Positions 24,638 to 33,469 of a stretch of 64,000 bases of DNA are shown here, piece after piece. Every line of letters begins with the position of its first letter. Within the stretch, counting starts at the first letter, position 1. The position numbers and the translations under genes were made by a program. The DNA is from Streptomyces fradiae (lineage in GTDB: Bacteria; Actinomycetota; Actinomycetes; Streptomycetales; Streptomycetaceae), in contig NZ_CP065958.1 in the NCBI RefSeq assembly GCF_041270065.1, forward strand, positions 3,720,001 through 3,784,000, in the 5' to 3' direction. The notes beneath the pieces are model-generated. The model did no database searches and was not told where the DNA came from. It saw only the letters and a program-made list of their open reading frames with translations.

Positions 24638-25060
24638 GTGATGGAAGCGAACAACCCACGGATCCCGAGCGGCGAGGCGCCGCGTGTCGCCCTTCACTCC
24701 GCGTGGCGCGTCTACCGAGCGGCGAACGGATACGCACGCGTCGAGCGTGTGGGCAACGAGGCATCCGCGACGTGGTTTCTCCGTGCGGCGGGCGAGTTCG
24801 ACGCCGACACCGTCGCTTGCCTGCGCGAGGCACTCGGCGATGCCCGCCGGGACGACGCCGAGCGAATCCTGCTCGATGTCTCTCAGGTGGGCTTCGGGGA
24901 CCCCACCTTCCTCCACGCACTGGTCGAGGCGCATCGCGGACCCGCCGGGCTCGTCCTCGTCGGGCCGCTTCCCTTCCGGATCCGGCGCCTGTTCGAGATC
25001 ACGGGCACTCTGCGTCTGTTCCCCCTCGCGACGGACCGCGGCGCCTCCGGCTTCGTCTGA
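24638..25060 (+). CDS. STAS-domain anti-sigma antagonist
   Basis: 140 residues; the GTG at 24638 sits seven bases after AGGGGGG, and the ATG at 24641 is nearly as good. The STAS core holds FLRAAGEFDADTVACLREAL and LLDVSQVGFGDPTFLHALVEA, in which the serine or threonine phosphorylated in SpoIIAA-like proteins would lie in the SQVGFGD loop region. It closely resembles the protein at 45699-46121. Role: release of a sigma factor by binding its anti-sigma ATPase. Confidence 0.8.
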   Translation: MMEANNPRIPSGEAPRVALHSAWRVYRAANGYARVERVGNEASATWFLRAAGEFDADTVACLREALGDARRDDAERILLDVSQVGFGDPTFLHALVEAHRGPAGLVLVGPLPFRIRRLFEITGTLRLFPLATDRGASGFV

Positions 25061-25074
25061 GTCTTACCCTCTGA

Positions 25075-25584
25075 TCAGGCCGACTCCCGCGGCGGGCCCG
25101 CCGACCCGGGCGGCTCGGCGAGGAGGATCTCGGCGGCCTGCGTGGCGTTGTCGGCGTCGACGGCGCGGGCCATGGCCTCGCGGGCGGCCTCCGGTGGTGT
25201 GTCCGGCGGGACGACCATCAGGGAGAAGTGGTCGTTCTCGCCGCGGGTGACCAGGACGGTGTCGTCGCCGACGGGGAAGGAGTCGAGGTGCACGACCCGG
25301 CCGTCGACCACCAGGCGGGTCGGGATGGCGTTCCAGGCGGAGGCGTCCAGGCCGACCCGGGTGACGGGCCCGAGGTACTCGGTCAGGGCGGTGAGCAGCG
25401 ACGGGAGCTCCCGCTCGACGTCACGTGAGCGCGGCCACCACGCGCCGTCCAGAAGGCTCTGCCGGGACCCGGTCGTCTCCATCCGGAGCAGCGCGGTGCC
25501 CGGCCCGACCGACCGGTGGATCTCGTCCGGCAGGAGGCGCGGGGGCGCCGGGACGTGGTGGGGGGAAACGTTCGCGTCGGTCAT
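25075..25584 (-). CDS. DUF5994 family protein
   Basis: 169 residues. It contains the family hallmark LLDGAWWPRSRDVERELPSLLTAL (split here around residue 45) and a C-terminal helix EAAREAMARAVDADN. DUF5994 is an actinobacterial family with no known activity. Its relatives are encoded at 27656 and 37618, and the C-terminal third of an orthologous copy survives at 36005-36140. It faces away from the STAS gene. Confidence 0.75.
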   Translation of the reverse strand: MTDANVSPHHVPAPPRLLPDEIHRSVGPGTALLRMETTGSRQSLLDGAWWPRSRDVERELPSLLTALTEYLGPVTRVGLDASAWNAIPTRLVVDGRVVHLDSFPVGDDTVLVTRGENDHFSLMVVPPDTPPEAAREAMARAVDADNATQAAEILLAEPPGSAGPPRESA

Positions 25585-25828
25585 GGTGGTCCGCCCGTCC
25601 ACGGGTGGTGCCGCTTCCGCCGGGTCGGTGCCACAGTGGACGCCGGGCCGGCGGGCGGGGCGACGGCCCCGCACTTTCACCGTACTCCGGGAGGACGCGC
25701 GGACGCGCAGCTCTCCGTCGGGGAACCGATCGGCTCCCGGGCTCCGGACGTGCCGTGGACGTATGGGGGCGTCCCCGCCTCACTTCGGTCGCCCGGGCAG
25801 GCCCCGGTGGGAAGGACACGGCGACGTC

Positions 25829-26093
25829 CTGGACCGCAACGAGCCGGACGCCGGAGCCGTCGCCGCCGGGGACGCCGAAGTCCGGATCGTCTCCGCCTCG
25901 ACGGACGCCGCCCGCAGAGTGGCCGACACCCTGCGCCACCGTCTCGCCGACGGTCAGCGGTGCGGCTGACCCGCCCCGGGCAAGGGCACCCGCCTCCGCC
26001 TCACCGTCGACACCACCCGCACCGCCGGGCCGGGCCTGGCTGACCACCGGCCGTCCCCAGCGGGGCACCGGGCCCCACTCCGAGGGACCCTGA
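25829..26093 (+). pseudogene. Broken copy of the ~90-residue small protein family
   Basis: It matches the intact gene at 36315-36587 from DRNEPDAG to the last codon. The start codon is CTG where the intact copy has GTG, an in-frame TGA interrupts after GQRCG, and a later frameshift follows GTAGPG. Three changes make it non-functional. Confidence 0.75.
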
Positions 26094-26232
26094 CCGGGCA
26101 GCCGGAGTCGGCGGGCGCGCGTGGCGGCCCCGGCCACCGCGAAGCATCCTGGAAGCCGCACCGCGATGCCGTCGGACCGGCCCGTCGGCACCGGTCCACA
26201 GTGTCGCCCCGCCGCCCGCCTGGAGGCCCCGG

Positions 26233-27438
26233 ATGACCGTCGGACGGTACGAGGACGGGGATCCCGACCGCTCGGAGAGCTTCGGGGAGATGCTGCTGGG
26301 CGGGCTTCTGGACCACGCCCACGCACTGCCGCCCGACCGCGTGGGGCCGGCCCTCGCCGACGTCCTCGCCCTGATCGGCGGCCGGGATCCGCAGATCCTG
26401 CTCCAGGACTACGGCCAGCGGAATCTGGTCCCCCTGGCCGGGGACGGACTGGCGGACGGCGATCCCGTGCCCATCGACGGTTCGGCGGCCGGTCGCTGCT
26501 TCCTCACCTCGCGTCCGGTCGAGGTGCCGGTGGTCGAGGGGGTGCGGGTCCATGTCCCGCTGCTCGACGGCGGCGACCAGGCCGGTGTCCTGGCCGTCAC
26601 GCTGGACGCGGTCGACGACGACGCCCACCGCCTCCTGCGCAGGCTCGCGGCCCTGGGCTCCGACATCATCCGGACCAAGAACGGCTACACCGACCTGTTC
26701 TTCCGCACCCGCCGGGGCGAAGCGATGAGCGTCGCCGCCGAGATCCAGTGGTCGCTCCTGCCACCGCTGGCCATGACGATGCCCCGCGTCGCCGTGGCGG
26801 GAGTCCTGGAACCCGCCTACGACGTGGCCGGCGACAGCTTCGACTACGCCCTGAACGGCGACGTCCTCCACCTCGCCGTGATCGACGCCATGGGCCACGG
26901 CCTGGACGCGGCGACCATGGCGACCGTCACCATCGGGGCCTACCGGCACGCCCGCCGCACCAGCGTCGAACTCTCCGAGATCTACCTCTTCATGGACCGG
27001 GCCGTCGCCGAGCAGTTCGCCCCCGACCACTTCGTCACCGCCCAGATGCTGCGGCTCGACACCGGCACCGGCCGCCTCCAGTGGGTCAACGCCGGGCACC
27101 CCGCCCCCATGCTGATCCGCCACCACCGCGTCGTACGCCGCCTCGACAGCCCCACCACCCTCCCCGTCGGCTTCGGCGGTGACCAGCCGCAGGTCAGCGA
27201 GGTGGCGCTCGATCCCGGGGACCGGATCCTCTGCTTCACCGACGGCCTGATCGAGGAACACGAGAGCGGACAGGAGGAGTTCGGCGAGGACCAGCTGATC
27301 AACTGGGTGAATCAGATGGACAGGGCGGACCGGGAGGTGCACGCGGTGGCGCGGGACCTGTCCCACACCCTCAAGCGGGCACGTGGCGAGGCCACTTCGG
27401 ACGACGCCACGCTCCTCCTGGTCGAGTGGCGCGGGTGA
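26233..27438 (+). CDS. GAF-SpoIIE-type PP2C phosphatase
   Basis: 401 residues. Residues 25-145 look like a GAF sensor (PLLDGGDQAGVLAVTLD). Residues 165-400 form the SpoIIE/RsbU PP2C domain: AAEIQWSLLPP, AYDVAGDSFDY with metal-binding Asp, VIDAMGHGLDA, CFTDGLIE and ATSDDATLLLV. It should dephosphorylate STAS antagonists and thereby switch on a sigma factor, so it belongs functionally with the STAS and HATPase genes at 24157-25060. A degraded duplicate lies at 36730-37473. Confidence 0.9.
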   Translation: MTVGRYEDGDPDRSESFGEMLLGGLLDHAHALPPDRVGPALADVLALIGGRDPQILLQDYGQRNLVPLAGDGLADGDPVPIDGSAAGRCFLTSRPVEVPVVEGVRVHVPLLDGGDQAGVLAVTLDAVDDDAHRLLRRLAALGSDIIRTKNGYTDLFFRTRRGEAMSVAAEIQWSLLPPLAMTMPRVAVAGVLEPAYDVAGDSFDYALNGDVLHLAVIDAMGHGLDAATMATVTIGAYRHARRTSVELSEIYLFMDRAVAEQFAPDHFVTAQMLRLDTGTGRLQWVNAGHPAPMLIRHHRVVRRLDSPTTLPVGFGGDQPQVSEVALDPGDRILCFTDGLIEEHESGQEEFGEDQLINWVNQMDRADREVHAVARDLSHTLKRARGEATSDDATLLLVEWRG

Positions 27439-27615
27439 CGGGGGGACGTGCCGCGAGGTGGGGTCACCGACGCCGACCGGGCGGATGCTCCCGGCCCGGG
27501 AAATCGGCTGGACGGACACCACTCGTCCGCCCCCGGCGCGGAGTAGGCTGAAGGTACCGGGAGTAACTCGAACACCCGCTCCCATGCGGACGTCGTTTCC
27601 GGCGATCAAGACACT

Positions 27616-27637
27616 GGGCCGCCCTGCAGGGCGGCCC
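27616..27637 (+). promoter_or_regulatory. Leader hairpin before DUF5994 gene
   Basis: A palindrome with 9-bp arms GGGCCGCCC / GGGCGGCCC around TGCA lies 18 bp before the start. The duplicate at 37579-37600 keeps the outer arms with a changed middle, and the preceding 35 bp are nearly identical, so this leader is under some constraint. Confidence 0.4.
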
Positions 27638-27655
27638 GGAGACGGGTCCGCGATC

Positions 27656-28210
27656 ATGACCACCACCCTCGCACCCTCGCATTCGGCGCGCCTTTCGCTG
27701 ACGCCGAAGACCACACTCGCCGGTCTCCTGGACGGCGCCTGGTGGCCTCGCTCGCGTGACCTCGCCGCTGAGCTTCCGCCCCTGGTCGACGCGCTGGAAG
27801 AGCGCTTCGGACGCATCACACGGGCCACGGTGAACCCCACCCGCTGGCCCGTCGTCCCGCACAAGGTCGCCGTCACCGGGCACACCGTGCACGTCGGCTG
27901 GTTCACCGAACAGGATCCCGACAAGATGATCCTGCTCTCCTACACCGTCGGCCGCGTCGACCTGCTGGTGATACCGCCCGAGACCGAACCCGCCGCGGCC
28001 ACCCGGCTCATGGCGGCCGCCGCCGTCCCCGGCAGCGTCCTCACCGCCGGTGTCCTGATGTCCGACGAAGCAGCGACCGGTCGCCGCATGCGCGTCGCCC
28101 GCAGCAGCGAGGACGCCTGGGAGACGGACGGAGGAGCCGCCCTGCCGCCCCTCCGGCACCCGGTCGTCGGCGCGCGGATGATTCCGCTGCCGAAGAACAG
28201 GCGGTGGTGA
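27656..28210 (+). CDS. DUF5994 family protein
   Basis: 184 residues. LAGLLDGAWWPRSRDLAAEL is at about residues 22-41, then HVGWFTEQDPDKMILLSY and DLLVIPPETEPAAATRLM, the whole DUF5994 pattern. The C-terminus is a variable basic tail ending in PKNRRW. Function unknown. It lies downstream of the SpoIIE phosphatase in both copies of the duplication, which suggests a link to the same stress response. Confidence 0.78.
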   Translation: MTTTLAPSHSARLSLTPKTTLAGLLDGAWWPRSRDLAAELPPLVDALEERFGRITRATVNPTRWPVVPHKVAVTGHTVHVGWFTEQDPDKMILLSYTVGRVDLLVIPPETEPAAATRLMAAAAVPGSVLTAGVLMSDEAATGRRMRVARSSEDAWETDGGAALPPLRHPVVGARMIPLPKNRRW

Positions 28211-28214
28211 CGAC

Positions 28215-28424
28215 ATGGAGACCCTGATCGCGCTCGTGGCCGCCGCTGTGCTGATCACACTCGGCACGCGCCTTGTCCACCGGCTCAACGCCCAGCACGA
28301 CGCACGCATCGCCGCCCGCCGCTACAGCGACCCCTTCCCGGCCATCTTCCGACCGCCCGGTCACAGCCCCCGCACGCCGACAGAGCAAGCAGCCCGCCGC
28401 AGGGCCATGGGCACCTGGCCCTGA
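28215..28424 (+). CDS. Small single-span membrane protein
   Basis: 69 residues starting four bases after the DUF5994 stop. Residues 3-22 are one hydrophobic helix (LIALVAAAVLITLGTRLV). The rest is basic and probably cytoplasmic. It is probably co-transcribed with DUF5994. No family is recognised. Confidence 0.55.
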   Translation: METLIALVAAAVLITLGTRLVHRLNAQHDARIAARRYSDPFPAIFRPPGHSPRTPTEQAARRRAMGTWP

Positions 28425-28529
28425 CCGCTCCAGAGACCACTCCTCCGCCCGAAGGCCGCGGGTGGGGCACCCGACATCCGGGACAACCCACCCGCCGGCC
28501 TCTCGCTCATCCGTGAAGGGACCCGCCCC

Positions 28530-28796
28530 TTGTACCGCACCGACACCGCGGCCCTGCCCTCGGCCGGACAGGCCGAGATCCGCATCGTCGCCGCCACCCC
28601 CGAAGCCGCCCGCGCGGTCGCCGAGGTGATCCGCCGCTCGTTCGCCGGGACGGAACAGCGCAGCTACCCCGTCCTCGACGGCGGCACCCGGCTCCACCTC
28701 ACCGTCGACACCGAAACCGCCGCAGAGCCCGCCCGCTCCTGGCTCACCACCAGCAGATCGTCCCCTCTCACCGGCACCCACGTCGACGAAGTCTGA
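28530..28796 (+). CDS. Small conserved protein (paralog of 36315-36587)
   Basis: 88 residues from a TTG with AAGGGA upstream. The core AEIRIVAATPEAARAVAEV and GGTRLHLTVDT is shared with the gene at 36315 and the broken copy at 25829. The predicted fold alternates strand and helix, like a small alpha/beta domain. No activity is known. Three copies in one region argue that the family is real. Confidence 0.65.
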   Translation: MYRTDTAALPSAGQAEIRIVAATPEAARAVAEVIRRSFAGTEQRSYPVLDGGTRLHLTVDTETAAEPARSWLTTSRSSPLTGTHVDEV

Positions 28797-28833
28797 GCGG
28801 AATCGGACCTTCACACGACGAAAGGACTCGGTC

Positions 28834-29106
28834 ATGGCCACACTCCACGAGCGACAGGGGTACCGCGACCGGGTCCTGACCGCCCTCTACGAAGCCACCG
28901 AAGGCAACCGCCTCCTCGGCATCACGGGACGGAAGCTGCGCAACGATCTGCGCATCCCGGAGGAAGACCTGGCCGCCGCCTGCACCTACCTCACCGGCGA
29001 GGGCCTGATCAGCGTCGACTGGGAACCGGGCAACACACCCGCGATGGTCTCCCTCACCCACCAGGGAATCCTCCGCATGGAGACCGAGGAACAAGAGCGC
29101 GGGTGA
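28834..29106 (+). CDS. Small winged-helix-like hypothetical protein
   Basis: 90 residues with AAAGGA upstream. The pattern YRDRVLTALYEATEGNR...ITGRKLRNDLRIPEEDLAAACTYLTGEGLI looks like a winged helix followed by a beta wing (VSLTHQGILRMETEE). This resembles small 'hypothetical' proteins common in Streptomyces. It may bind DNA; this is inferred from shape only. Confidence 0.6.
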   Translation: MATLHERQGYRDRVLTALYEATEGNRLLGITGRKLRNDLRIPEEDLAAACTYLTGEGLISVDWEPGNTPAMVSLTHQGILRMETEEQERG

Positions 29107-29564
29107 GCCGGACCACCCCGGCGTCCCGCTCTCGCCCGGCCCGCCCGGCCGAGAAGTCGTACGATTGAACACGGATCGAGCACGCTCACGTGTGACGATC
29201 CGGAAGGGCGGCCCCGACGGAGTGAATGCGCCGGGGCCGTTGTGACGACCGCCGCCAGGCCCGCGCACCCGGCGTCTCGGACGTGGCACCGGCCGGTACG
29301 TCGGCGCCCGTCGTCCTCGCGACGGCAGTCAGCGCCGGCCCGGAGATGCGCCGTCGCGGCCCGCGCGCTGTCGCGGGCCCCCGGCCCCTTCCGTCGTCTA
29401 CTGCATGGCGCAGAGGAGCGGGGGCGCCGGGCGGCAGTGGATCAGAGTCCTGCGAGGTGCGGGTCGCGGAGGCGGGGCGGGACGGCGGTGCCCTGGTTCG
29501 CGCGGTTCCCCGTGTGCGAGGAGAACCGCTGCGAGCATCGGGACGCAGGTCAGGAGCAGGAACG
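29107..29564. other. Gap without supported gene; weak terminator at 29210-29238
   Basis: The only structure I see is a stem GGCCCCG / CGGGGCC (29210-29216, 29232-29238) that could end transcription of the 28834 gene. The remaining GC-rich frames look non-coding. Confidence 0.4.
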
Positions 29565-29987
29565 TCATGACCTGCCTGCCGCCGTCAGGGAGCCTGCATG
29601 GGCCCGCTGCCGTCGTGCTGGTGCAACGGCGTTCAGAAGGTGCTGAACGGCCCGGGAGGGGTTCGCGAGTCTGAGACGGCGCCCCTGCCGGGGCCACCAG
29701 TCGAGGACGGCCAGGAAGCCGGAGTCGCAGAAGGTGACCCGGGAGGCGTCCAGGACGAGCCCGGTGCAGCCGTCGTCGGCCGCCGAGGCCAGCAGTGCCC
29801 GCAGCGGGGCGGCGCTGAAGTGGTCGATCTCTCCGGCGAGGCGGAGGACCAGGGTGGTGCCGAGGGTGGTGCAGGAGTCGACGACTATGACACCGGGCGC
29901 GGTGTCCGCGCCCGAGTCGTGCACGACGGGAGGAGCGGGGGCGGCGAGAGCGGCGGACAGTATCGGTGCGGCGCTTGAAGTACTCAC
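29565..29987 (-). CDS. STAS-domain protein
   Basis: 140 residues from a GTG. After an A/P-rich N-terminus, residues 40-130 are a STAS domain: LVLRLAGEIDHFSAAPLRALLA and LVLDASRVTFCDSGFLAVLDWW. The CDS motif holds the serine that is phosphorylated in SpoIIAA/RsbV-type antagonists, so partner-switching regulation is likely. It is the last gene before the 30377 attachment copy. Confidence 0.78.
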   Translation of the reverse strand: MSTSSAAPILSAALAAPAPPVVHDSGADTAPGVIVVDSCTTLGTTLVLRLAGEIDHFSAAPLRALLASAADDGCTGLVLDASRVTFCDSGFLAVLDWWPRQGRRLRLANPSRAVQHLLNAVAPARRQRAHAGSLTAAGRS

Positions 29988-30253
29988 GTCCCCATCAACG
30001 CCTCCCGCCCGGGGACGGGGAACGAGCCACGCGACCCTTTCACCCCATGTGACCAGCACTGATCCCCGACAAGGGGGAAAGATTCCACCCGAACGAGGCA
30101 GGCGGACGCCCATGATGCGACCGCTGTCCTCCGCAATCGCCGCGACCGCGCCCCGAGTGGGAGCGGCTGCGAGGGGGAGCGGCTCTCCGGGCACCCTGCC
30201 GACTCGAGACCTCGATGGACCGTGGACTTCGACCGGAGACCCGTCGCGTGCCC

Positions 30254-30423
30254 CATCCGTGCCCTTCACGGCGGTGAACAGCGGTCACCAGGGGTGCGGG
30301 CGGAACCCCTCGGAACACTCTGCGGAGATGCTTGCTCGCAGGTCAGAGGCCATGTGGGCGGCCAAGGCGACGGTGATTCCCAAGCTTATAGCGCGGGTTC
30401 GATTCCCGTCATCCGCTCCATAG
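30254..30423 (+). pseudogene. 3' remnant of a coding gene ending across the attachment core
   Basis: The frame reads SVPFTAVNSGHQ...SEAMWAAKATVIPKLIARVRFPSSAP and stops at TAG 30421. The copy at 34883-35062 encodes the same ends with exactly 27 residues between AVNSGHQ and VIPK. The pattern fits the C-terminus of an integrase whose last codons run through attP. That identity is inferred. Confidence 0.5.
30377..30418 (+). repeat. Attachment core, second copy (attR of first element)
   Basis: Exact 42-bp match to 5519-5560. The preceding bases differ from the tRNA (ggtga instead of gagc before TTCCC), so only the 3' half of the tRNA is present. Confidence 0.9.
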
Positions 30424-30425
30424 CA

Positions 30426-30452
30426 AAGCCCCAGGTCAGCGACCTGGGGCTT
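30426..30452 (+). terminator. Terminator after second attachment copy
   Basis: A 12-bp stem AAGCCCCAGGTC / GACCTGGGGCTT with a 3-base loop and a T-rich tail. The same stem follows the third copy at 35066. Confidence 0.75.
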
Positions 30453-30490
30453 GTTTGTTGTCTAGACCTCTTTGGGCTCGCGTGCCATAA

Positions 30491-30820
30491 GCGCCCCAAC
30501 GGGGCGTCAGCCTGACGCTGCTGGTCGCCGGCATCGCCCAGCACCTCCAGGTATCGGCGGCCGTCGGTGCCTTCCTCGTCGGCATCGCCGTCTCAGGCGA
30601 GGTCGCCGAAGGCTCCAGCACGCTACTCACCCCGCTCCGGGACCTGTTCGCGGCCGTGTTCTTCGTCTTCTTCGGCCTGTCCACCGACCCCGCCGACATC
30701 CCACCCGCCCTCGTCCCCGCCCTGATCCTCGCCGTCGTCACCGCGCTCACCAAGGTCGCCACCGGCTGGTACGCCGCACACCGGGCGGGCATCCAGGGCG
30801 CGGGCCGAGGCCGAACGGGG
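30491..30820 (+). pseudogene. C-terminal fragment of a KefB-type cation/proton antiporter
   Basis: The frame reads SLTLLVAGIAQHLQVSAAV, then LFAAVFFVFFGLSTDPADIPP and KVATGWYAAHRAGI. These are the last helices of CPA2 antiporters. The first ~300 residues are missing: the fragment begins 70 bp after the attachment core. Downstream it shifts out of frame. Confidence 0.75.
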
Positions 30821-30944
30821 CGACGCGATCACCGTCGACGCCTGACACCACCACCGCACAGCGCCGTTCGCACCGGCCTGCCGACGACTGGAACACCCGT
30901 GGAGCGACCACCGGCTTGCGGCCTTCCAGGAAGGGTACGAGACC

Positions 30945-32054
30945 GTGCACGACCAGAGACAGGACTTCCTCGACGGTTACGTCCAGATCCTGACGGACGC
31001 GTCCGCGACGGGCCGTCGCCTCACGCGCGACGAACTCCTGTCCCGCCGCGCGTTGGGCGCACAGGCTGCGGCGGCGGGACGCGGCTAGCGCGGGCTGATC
31101 CGCGAGCACCTTGCCGCCGGCCGTGCCGCCTGGCCGGCCGCGGCCACCCCGGACACGGTGCTGTCCACGATCGAGCAGGCCGTCGACGCCTTCGCCGACG
31201 GGTACGAACACGCCCAACGCCTCGTCATACGGCAGGAGGAAGCAGCCAGACGCGAGTTCATCGAGGATCTGCTCCATGGGCGTGGCGAGGCGGGACATCT
31301 TGTGGAGCGCTCCGAAAGATTCGGACTGCGGCTGTCCCGCGCCCACGTGGTCGCGGTCGCCGAAGGCCCGGCCGAGTACGACGAGGCCGACCCCGTGCCT
31401 CGGCGGGTGGAGACGGCGCTGTTCCAGCGTTTCGAGAAGCGCCGCATCCTGTCCACCACCAAGGACGGCCGCATGGTGTGCGTAGCCCCTGGCGACCAGG
31501 AGGACGTCCTCCTCCACTTCGCCAAGCAGGCACACGCGGCGACCGACGGCGGCCGGGTCACCATCGGGCGGCCACGGCCCGGAGCTGTCGGAATCGGCCA
31601 CAGCTACGAAGAAGCCCTCAACGCCCTCGACGTGGCCCAGCGCATGAGCCTCGACGAGCCGTTGCTGCGCGCCGCCGACCTGCTGGTCTTCCCCGTCCTG
31701 GCCCGGGACCGGCAGGCCCTGGTCGATCTGGTCCACAGCACGCTCAGCCCCCTCGAACAGGCCCGGGGCGGCGCCCGGCCACTCCTGGACACGCTGACCG
31801 CGTACTTCGACACCGGCTGCGTCGCCGCCGAGGCGGCACGCCACCTCTCACTGAGCGTGCGGGCACTGACCTACCGCCTGGAACGCGTCCGCACACTCAC
31901 CGGCAACGACTTGGCCCACCCCGCACACCGCTACTCCCTCCAGACCGCGGTCATCGGTGCCCCCCTGCTCGACTGGCCCACCCGACCTCTGCACCCCCTG
32001 GGCAGCTCCCCCGTCGGCGTCGGACAGCGGCCGACAAGGCGCCGGACACGTTAG
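30945..32054 (+). pseudogene. PucR/CdaR-type regulator interrupted by an in-frame TAG
   Basis: GTG 30945 has GGAAGGG upstream and the frame runs to 32054, but codon 48 (31086-31088) is TAG. The family sequence continues on the other side (RGLIREHLAAGRAAWP). The C-terminal part is complete: a GGDEF-like middle domain (SRAHVVAVAEG...) and the PucR helix-turn-helix LLDTLTAYFDTGCVAAEAARHLSLSVRALTYRLERV. A shorter product from GTG 31158 is possible but has no ribosome-binding site. Either a pseudogene or a gene with a single recent nonsense change. Confidence 0.7.
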
Positions 32055-32223
32055 CCGTACCGGGTGATCGCCATCCGAAGTGGTGATCGGCAACTCGATG
32101 ACCGGCCTCGTAAACGATCCGACCGGTCGGCGGGCCCGGCACGAACCGCCGCGGATCCAGGCCGCATAGCCAGGGGCGGCGGTCTCGCCGAGAGCGTCCG
32201 GCGGCAGCTGCGACACAACGTAC

Positions 32224-32270
32224 CGACAGATGTGTCGACAACATTCGATAAGATGCCGACACGTGCGTCG
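32224..32270. promoter_or_regulatory. Two operator-like palindromes before the ABC operon
   Basis: CGACAGATGTGTCG (32224-32237, perfect arms) and CGACACGTGCGTCG (32257-32270, one mismatch) lie 33 bp apart, about three helical turns. A TAAGAT -10-like box lies between. They are the likely targets of the TetR protein encoded at 34246. Confidence 0.55.
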
Positions 32271-32341
32271 TCAAGTTCAGGAAAAAGGGCGGCGCGTCCA
32301 GTCGTCGTGCCCCCATCCCCCTCCATCGCTCGGAGAGCTCC

Positions 32342-33469
32342 GTGTTCCTTGCCCTACGCGATCTGCGCTTCGCCCGCGGTCGCTTCGCTCTGATGGGCGC
32401 GGTGGTCGCGCTCATCGCCGTGCTCGGCGTGCTCCTGTCCGGGCTTGCCTCCGGTCTGGCGAATGCCGGTATATCCGGTCTGCGCGCACTGCCCGTGACC
32501 CACATGGCCTTCGACGAGAAGGCGACCAGCGAGCAGTTCTCCCGTTCGACCGTGGAGCAGGAGGACTGGCAGGCGTGGTCCGCAGCCCCGGGGGTGGAGC
32601 GGGCGGAGCCGTTCGGGAACACCCTGGCCAATGCCCAGGTGACCCAGGGCGCCAAGAAGGGCGAGCAGGTCAACCTCGCCGTCTTCGGCATGGCACCGGA
32701 CTCCCCCCTGGCCCCCAGTCCCAGCAGGGGTGAGGGCCTGGAAGAGGGCAGTGCGGGCATCGTGATCACCCAGGAGATCGCCGACCTGGGCGTGGAGGTC
32801 GGGGACGTCCTGACCGCGGACAAGAGCGAGGTGCGGCTGAAGGTCGTGGGACTGGTCGACGAGACCGTCTCCTACGGCCACATCGGGGTCGTCTACGCGG
32901 ACCTCGACACGTGGCGGCATCTGCACTACGGACTGCCGGGCGACCTGCCCGAGGCCGCGAGCCGGCAGGCCACCGCCGTCGCCCTGACCCTGAAGCCGGG
33001 CACCGACGTCGCGGCCGTGGAAAAGGCAACCGGGACCCTCGCCGAGACCAAGGAGGCCACGTACGACGCGTCCCCCGGCTACGAGGCCGAGTCCAGCACC
33101 ATGGCCCTGATCAAGGGATTCCTGCATGTCATCTCCGCCCTGGTCGTCGGTGCGTTCTTCACCGTGTGGACCGTGCAGCGCAAGGCCGAGATCGCCCTGC
33201 TGAAGGCGCTCGGCGCCCCCACCGGATACATCCTGCGCGACGCGCTCGCCCAGGTCGTCGCCGTGCTCGTAGGAGCCACGGCCCTCGGCACCGCCGTCGG
33301 CCTGGCCCTGGGCAGCGCGATGATCGGCAAGGCCCCCTTCTCCCTCTCCGCCCCGGCCATCGCCACCTCCTCCGGCCTCCTCGTCGTCCTCGGGACCGTG
33401 GGCGCCGTCGTCGCCGTCCGCCGCATCACCGCCGTCGACCCCCTGACCGCTCTGGGAGCCACCCGATGA
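32342..33469 (+). CDS. ABC transporter permease (MacB/FtsX type)
   Basis: 375 residues from a GTG. One N-terminal helix (ALMGAVVALIAVLGVLLSGL) is followed by a large extracellular domain (about 45-255) and three C-terminal helices: the FtsX/MacB arrangement. The C-terminus FSLSAPAIATSSGLLVVLGTVGAVVAVRRITAVDPLTAL is typical. It overlaps the ATPase gene by 4 bp. Together they should expel a peptide or drug, or act mechanically on a periplasmic-side partner. Confidence 0.9.
   Translation: MFLALRDLRFARGRFALMGAVVALIAVLGVLLSGLASGLANAGISGLRALPVTHMAFDEKATSEQFSRSTVEQEDWQAWSAAPGVERAEPFGNTLANAQVTQGAKKGEQVNLAVFGMAPDSPLAPSPSRGEGLEEGSAGIVITQEIADLGVEVGDVLTADKSEVRLKVVGLVDETVSYGHIGVVYADLDTWRHLHYGLPGDLPEAASRQATAVALTLKPGTDVAAVEKATGTLAETKEATYDASPGYEAESSTMALIKGFLHVISALVVGAFFTVWTVQRKAEIALLKALGAPTGYILRDALAQVVAVLVGATALGTAVGLALGSAMIGKAPFSLSAPAIATSSGLLVVLGTVGAVVAVRRITAVDPLTALGATR

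Larger units (their letters stand above)
25650..28210. repeat. Segmental duplication, copy A
   Basis: The order small-protein gene, SpoIIE phosphatase, DUF5994 and their spacers match 36130-38184 base by base over long stretches, including the untranslated leader with 'cggacgtcgt' before the last gene. In this copy the phosphatase is intact and the small protein is broken. Confidence 0.8.
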
